A stretch of DNA of 64,000 nt. Source: Ulota crispa. Lineage: Eukaryota; Streptophyta; Bryopsida; Orthotrichales; Orthotrichaceae. How positions within the stretch are numbered: the first letter of the stretch is position 1; each line of letters starts with the position of its first letter. The notes below the pieces were generated by a model. That model saw only the letters and a list, made by a program, of their open reading frames with translations, was not told the origin of the DNA and did no database searches. Position numbers and translations under genes: made by a program. The stretch covers positions 9,860,501 through 9,924,500 of the forward strand of contig OY987246.1 in NCBI GenBank assembly GCA_963920765.1, read 5' to 3'. Of the stretch, positions 60,087-64,000 are shown in pieces.

Positions 60087-60310
60087 TGTTACAATACAAG
60101 ATCAAGAGTCGACATTCCTTTCCTATTTTGAGATCATAACCTAATGTAGAAACAAACACTAAGAGACGCAAAGATGACATTGAAAGTATTCCATTGTATT
60201 AAGCAAAATGTCAAGTGAGGAACAAACCTCCTCACTTGGTTTAAGAAGGAAAGAAGAAGGGTAACCAACCTCTAACCAACGTAATTGTCATTACAAACTA
60301 GTTCGTAACA
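60087..60310 (-). repeat. 3' LTR of the Ty3/gypsy element
   Basis: Read on the minus strand, the 224 bp begin TGTTACGAAC and end TTGTAACA, giving TG…CA with short inverted ends (TGTTAC/GTAACA). A purine-rich tract (AAGAAGGGAGATAA, plus positions 60311-60324) lies directly 5' of it, as expected for the polypurine tract. The adjacent CTCCA (60082-60086) would be one copy of the target duplication; the 5' LTR lies beyond the window. Confidence 0.8.
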
Positions 60311-63300
60311 TTATCTCCCTTCTTAGATAGAGTTTTCTTACGGTTCGGTGCCGGCGCCTTAGAGTGCTTCTTGTGAAACTTTGCCACCGCTAGTGGTGCA
60401 TTCTCTAAATTCGCCGCCGGCTCCTAAAAATTCTCTTCTGGTCCGTAGCCCTCCCAAGAGACTAGATATTGCAATCTTCTTCCCCAACCAAAAATCTGTG
60501 AATTAAGAAATTTGTGGATTTTCCATTCAACATCTCCATCAGGAGTGATAATCGGTGGGGATGGTAATTGGCATCGTCCCGGAATGGAATCATGACAATA
60601 TCTTTCAAGCAAGGAGACATGGAACACATTATGAATCTGCAACGTTTTTGGTAATTGTAAGCGATAAATAACATCGGAGAATTTAGCAATTACTGTAAAT
60701 GGTCCCAAAAACTTTGGAGCCAGTTTCCGAGACGGCTCCGTTGTTGTTATATTATTGTGTCAAAGAAGAACTTTGTCGCCTATTTGAAATGTTGGTTGTA
60801 ATTGTACCCCGCGATCATAATTGCGTTTGGCATCCTCCCCTGCAATTTTTATCATGACCTTAAGTTCTTTGTGAACTTGTTATAAGTGTTGCACTCGGTC
60901 TTCCGCCGCAGGCATTGTAGATGTGGTTGGTGTAGAAATCGAAAATGCCGGATGATAACCATAAGTGGCATAGAAAGAAGAGAACCTTGTTGCAGAATGA
61001 CTTACATTGTTATACGCAAATTCCGCTATTGGGAGGAGATCGGCTCAATCATCTTGCCGGGTTGTAGTGAAAGTTCAAAGAAATTGCTCAAGCATTTGAT
61101 TTACCCTTTCGGTTTGTCCGTTCGCCTGAGAATAAAAAGCCATAGTTGGAGATGGCCGAATCCTAAGGAGTTTGCAAAGTCTTCTCATGAACTTAGAGAC
61201 AAAAACTGGCCCATGATTTAAAATTACCTCCTCCGGTATGCCATGAAGCTTCTAAATATTATGTAGATATAATGAAGCGGTCTCGTTGGAAGTAACCGTT
61301 TCCTTCGTAGGAATAAAGTGGCCTAGTTTTGTGTTTTTATCAACCACCACCATGATAGAGTCATGTCCACTACTATTTGGTAATTTTACTATAAAATCGG
61401 TAGAAATTCTTTTCCACAATGCATGACCGGCCGGAATGGGTTGCATTAGTCCATATCTAGGATGGTGAGTTGATTTCAACCATTGACACAAATCACATTC
61501 CTCAACGTACCGGTGAACATAGCGGCGTAATGTGGGCCAATACAACATTTGGCTAACCAAATCCAAAGTTTTAGCTCTCCATTGGTGTCCCGCGGCTGGT
61601 GCATCATGCAGAGATCGCAAAATTTGCCTCTTAAGTTCCTCATCGTCTGGTACATATATCAAATCTTTAAAACAAAGGATTCTATCATCCAATGTATATC
61701 CTTGAAGTCGTCGGCGTATATTTCGAGGAGGTTGCTTGACATTGTTTTTGAAAAATGACAATAGTGGTTGTAGTGTGGCATCCTCTTGCAAAGCTGTCTT
61801 AAGTCGTTCTATAATCTGTACATCCGCCTATACTAGTTCATGAGACTCAAGCGCAGCCAATTGTAGCAAAGGTCGGTTTTCTTTATTTTGTTCCTTAGTG
61901 ACATCCACTTGTCTAAAAAAAGTGTCTGTCCTTCCATTTAGCAATCCTGCCCGGCGATGAATTTCAAAGTTAAAAGCAGATAGGAATTTAGACCATCGAG
62001 CTTGGCGTCGGTTTAACTGTTTCGAAGAAAATACTCTAAATTTTTGTGGTCCGAGAATACTCGGGTTTGATGCGGTGATCCTTCCAAATATACCCGCCAG
62101 TCTTGAAACGCCAAAATTATACTTAAGAGCTCCTTATCATAGATATCATAGTTTTGTTCTGCTGGTAACATCTTTGAACTATGGAACGCATAAAGTGGAG
62201 ATGCCCATCATTCCCGTGCTGCAAAAGAACAGCTCTTGTTGCCACATCGGATGCGTCCGCCTCTACAACGAAGGATCGTTCAAAATTAGGGTGGAGCAGT
62301 ACCGGTGCTTGGAGAAATCTTGATCAAAGTTCCATGAAAGTCCAGTCCACTTCTATGATCCATTCAAATTTTTTATCTTTTTTTGTCAGCATGATAAGGG
62401 GAACGGCGATCCTAGAATAATCACATATAAAACGCCGATAAAAATTGGCAAAGTCAAAGAATGCTTGCACTTCTTTCACGGTTTTTGGTGTGGGTCAATC
62501 CTTAATGGTTTGAACCTTGTTCTGGCACATTTCCAACCCTTTAGCAGACACCACCATTCCTTAAAACTCAACAGATTGACAATGAAACTGACATTTTCAT
62601 TTCTTGGCATAAAGTCCATGTTTCTCCAATCGTTGAAGAACTTTCCGCACAACTTGTACACGTTCTTCCAGATCTTTTGAAAAAATGAAGATGTTGTTCA
62701 AATATATTATTACGGAAATGTCCAATAGATCTCTAAAGATTTCTTGCATGTAAGATTGAAATTGGGCAGGCGCATTGGTTAATCCAAAAGGCATCACTAA
62801 ATACTTGAACAACTTATACCGTGTTTTGAATGTCGTTTTGAACTCATGTCCCAATATCATCCGCACTCGGTGGTAGGCCTGTCTTATATCCAGCTTAGTG
62901 AAAATCTTTGCTCCCACCAACCGGTCTGTGAGCTCTAGAATAAGGGGTAACGGGTAGCGATTTCGAATTGTGACTTTATTCAAATTTCGATAATCCACGC
63001 AAACTCTGATGGAACCATTTTTCTTCTTGGCAAATACAATTGGTGCCGACACCGGGGATTTGAATTGTCGAATCCATCCTTTCTCCAAATTTTTTTCTAA
63101 ATACTTGCGAAGCTCTTCTAATTCCGCCGGTGACATAGGTTGGAGACCAGTATTTCGTGGCTCCTGGCTCTGCTTGAATTCAATTCTCATGTTTGCTACG
63201 CTGTGTTTTGGCAACTCATTTCATGCCTGCTTACTAAAAGCTCCATTCAAGTCGCGGTATTCCTCTGGAATTGAAGAATTCTTTGTACTAGAAAAATTCA

Positions 63301-64000
63301 CTTCGAAATATCAAGTGCTTAAATCTCCGCATCCTTCGCCGAAAAATAAAAAGCGGCCGCTGACACAAAGGAGTGCGTTGGGGCAATTAAGTTTCTTGTA
63401 ACGGGCTCGATATCTTTCATTGGCTTACCAGGCTCGGTACCTTTTATTGGCATGCTAGACCCTGTACCCCTAAGCCATTTACCAGTTCTTGCACCTGGTA
63501 TCTCTATATCGGGTGCCGAGGAGGGTACTAAGGCAAGGGTGTCCTCAGCGGCCAGCCCGCAGCCGGCAGCCAGCATTGGGTTGCCGGATGGCGGGGCGAG
63601 GCTCACTGCTTGGGTCCGCTCGGCAGGTCCGCAGCGCCGACGCGCAGGCTATCTACAGGCCCTAACAAGCCCGCAGCGCCTGCAAAGTCCGCGGCGCCCC
63701 CTCCTTCGCTAATTTCTTTTTTGATTCTTCCTTTGTAAATGCAGTGCATTGTGGTAATCCCACCATCCATTGACCGTCGCCAAGCATCATTTCCAACTCC
63801 GGAATGGATGCTCATTATTTCAGGCATTGTACAATTTGCTTCACAATACGCTGAGTTGAACATTACACTCCTTTGTGACCAACAAATAGTTGGATCGTAA
63901 CGAATCAACCAAAGGATGCCCAAAATAAATGGGTATCTTCTTGTGTTGGTGATATCCGCCACCAACTTCTCATGATGACTTCCAATTACAAGTTCAACCA
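60311..64000 (-). pseudogene. Ty3/gypsy chromovirus-type retrotransposon gag-pol, degenerate, partial
   Basis: The polyprotein reads from the right window edge leftwards. The C-terminal part of the aspartic protease lies near 63980-63800 (ILGILWLIRYDP…). A GC-rich spacer follows at 63440-63715. Reverse transcriptase is at 63260-62597 (RVCVDYRNLNKVTIRNRYPLP, FKYLVMPFGLTNAPAQFQ), where the catalytic YxDD reads YLNN. A disrupted RNase H covers about 62590-61900. The integrase zinc finger (HDAPAAGH…CDLC) is at 61700-61490, and the integrase core (ISTDFIVKLP) runs to about 60900. The C-terminal chromodomain at 60620-60400 (LQYLVSWEGYGPEENF) is followed by a stop where Trp is expected. There are many stops and shifts. 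The chromodomain marks it as a chromovirus. It is inserted in the MULE pseudogene. Confidence 0.9.

Noticed and set aside
1..64000. CRISPR arrays, prophage, bacterial operons, tRNA or rRNA genes
   Set aside because: No regularly spaced repeats and no tRNA or rRNA features seen; gene structure is clearly eukaryotic.

Overview
This looks like a 64 kb piece of a plant (streptophyte) nuclear genome. Five intron-containing host genes sit in long AT-rich stretches packed with transposon remnants. The gene set (SAR1, an HR-like lesion-inducing membrane protein, an RKP/KPC1-type ubiquitin ligase, ALG11, PRP3) and the GT-AG introns support a land plant or close relative. I cannot place it more finely. 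A non-flowering lineage is possible, but that is inference.

Layout: 9-1174 is a dead PIF/Harbinger transposase. 1175-8262 is repeat-rich, with a nested long-TIR element at 4341-6304. 8263-9922 (-) is SAR1 (3 exons, 193 aa). 10411-14537 is intergenic with several MITEs. 14538-16525 (-) is an HR-like lesion-inducing gene (5 small exons, 161 aa). 17005-27950 is almost pure repeats. 29677-36358 (+) is RKP (12 exons, 1376 aa), with an extremely GC-rich 5' two thirds. 36359-42811 is MITEs. 43103-47077 (+) is ALG11 (7 exons, 471 aa), with a MITE in intron 2. 51039-54090 (-) is PRP3 (6 exons, 715 aa). 54557-55451 is another MITE. 56883-60086 (+) is a broken MULE-type transposase, and a Ty3/gypsy chromodomain retrotransposon (60087 to beyond 64000, -) is inserted in its 3' part.

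The host genes are unrelated housekeeping functions: COPII vesicle budding, an integral membrane protein, ubiquitin ligation, N-glycan assembly on the ER, and U4/U6 snRNP splicing. They do not form a pathway. No undescribed gene system is evident. The most unusual signal is a dense family of non-coding elements, about ten in the window, bounded by TTAA and starting CCCCTAAATGCCC. This is the hallmark of piggyBac-type transposition, which is not a standard component of plant repeat landscapes. A second family has long TIRs starting GGGAAATT and 9-10 bp target duplications (Mutator-like). It includes one clean insertion in ALG11 intron 2.

All exon borders were worked out by eye from reading frame, GT-AG sites and recalled family similarity. 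UTRs and transcription starts were not determined.
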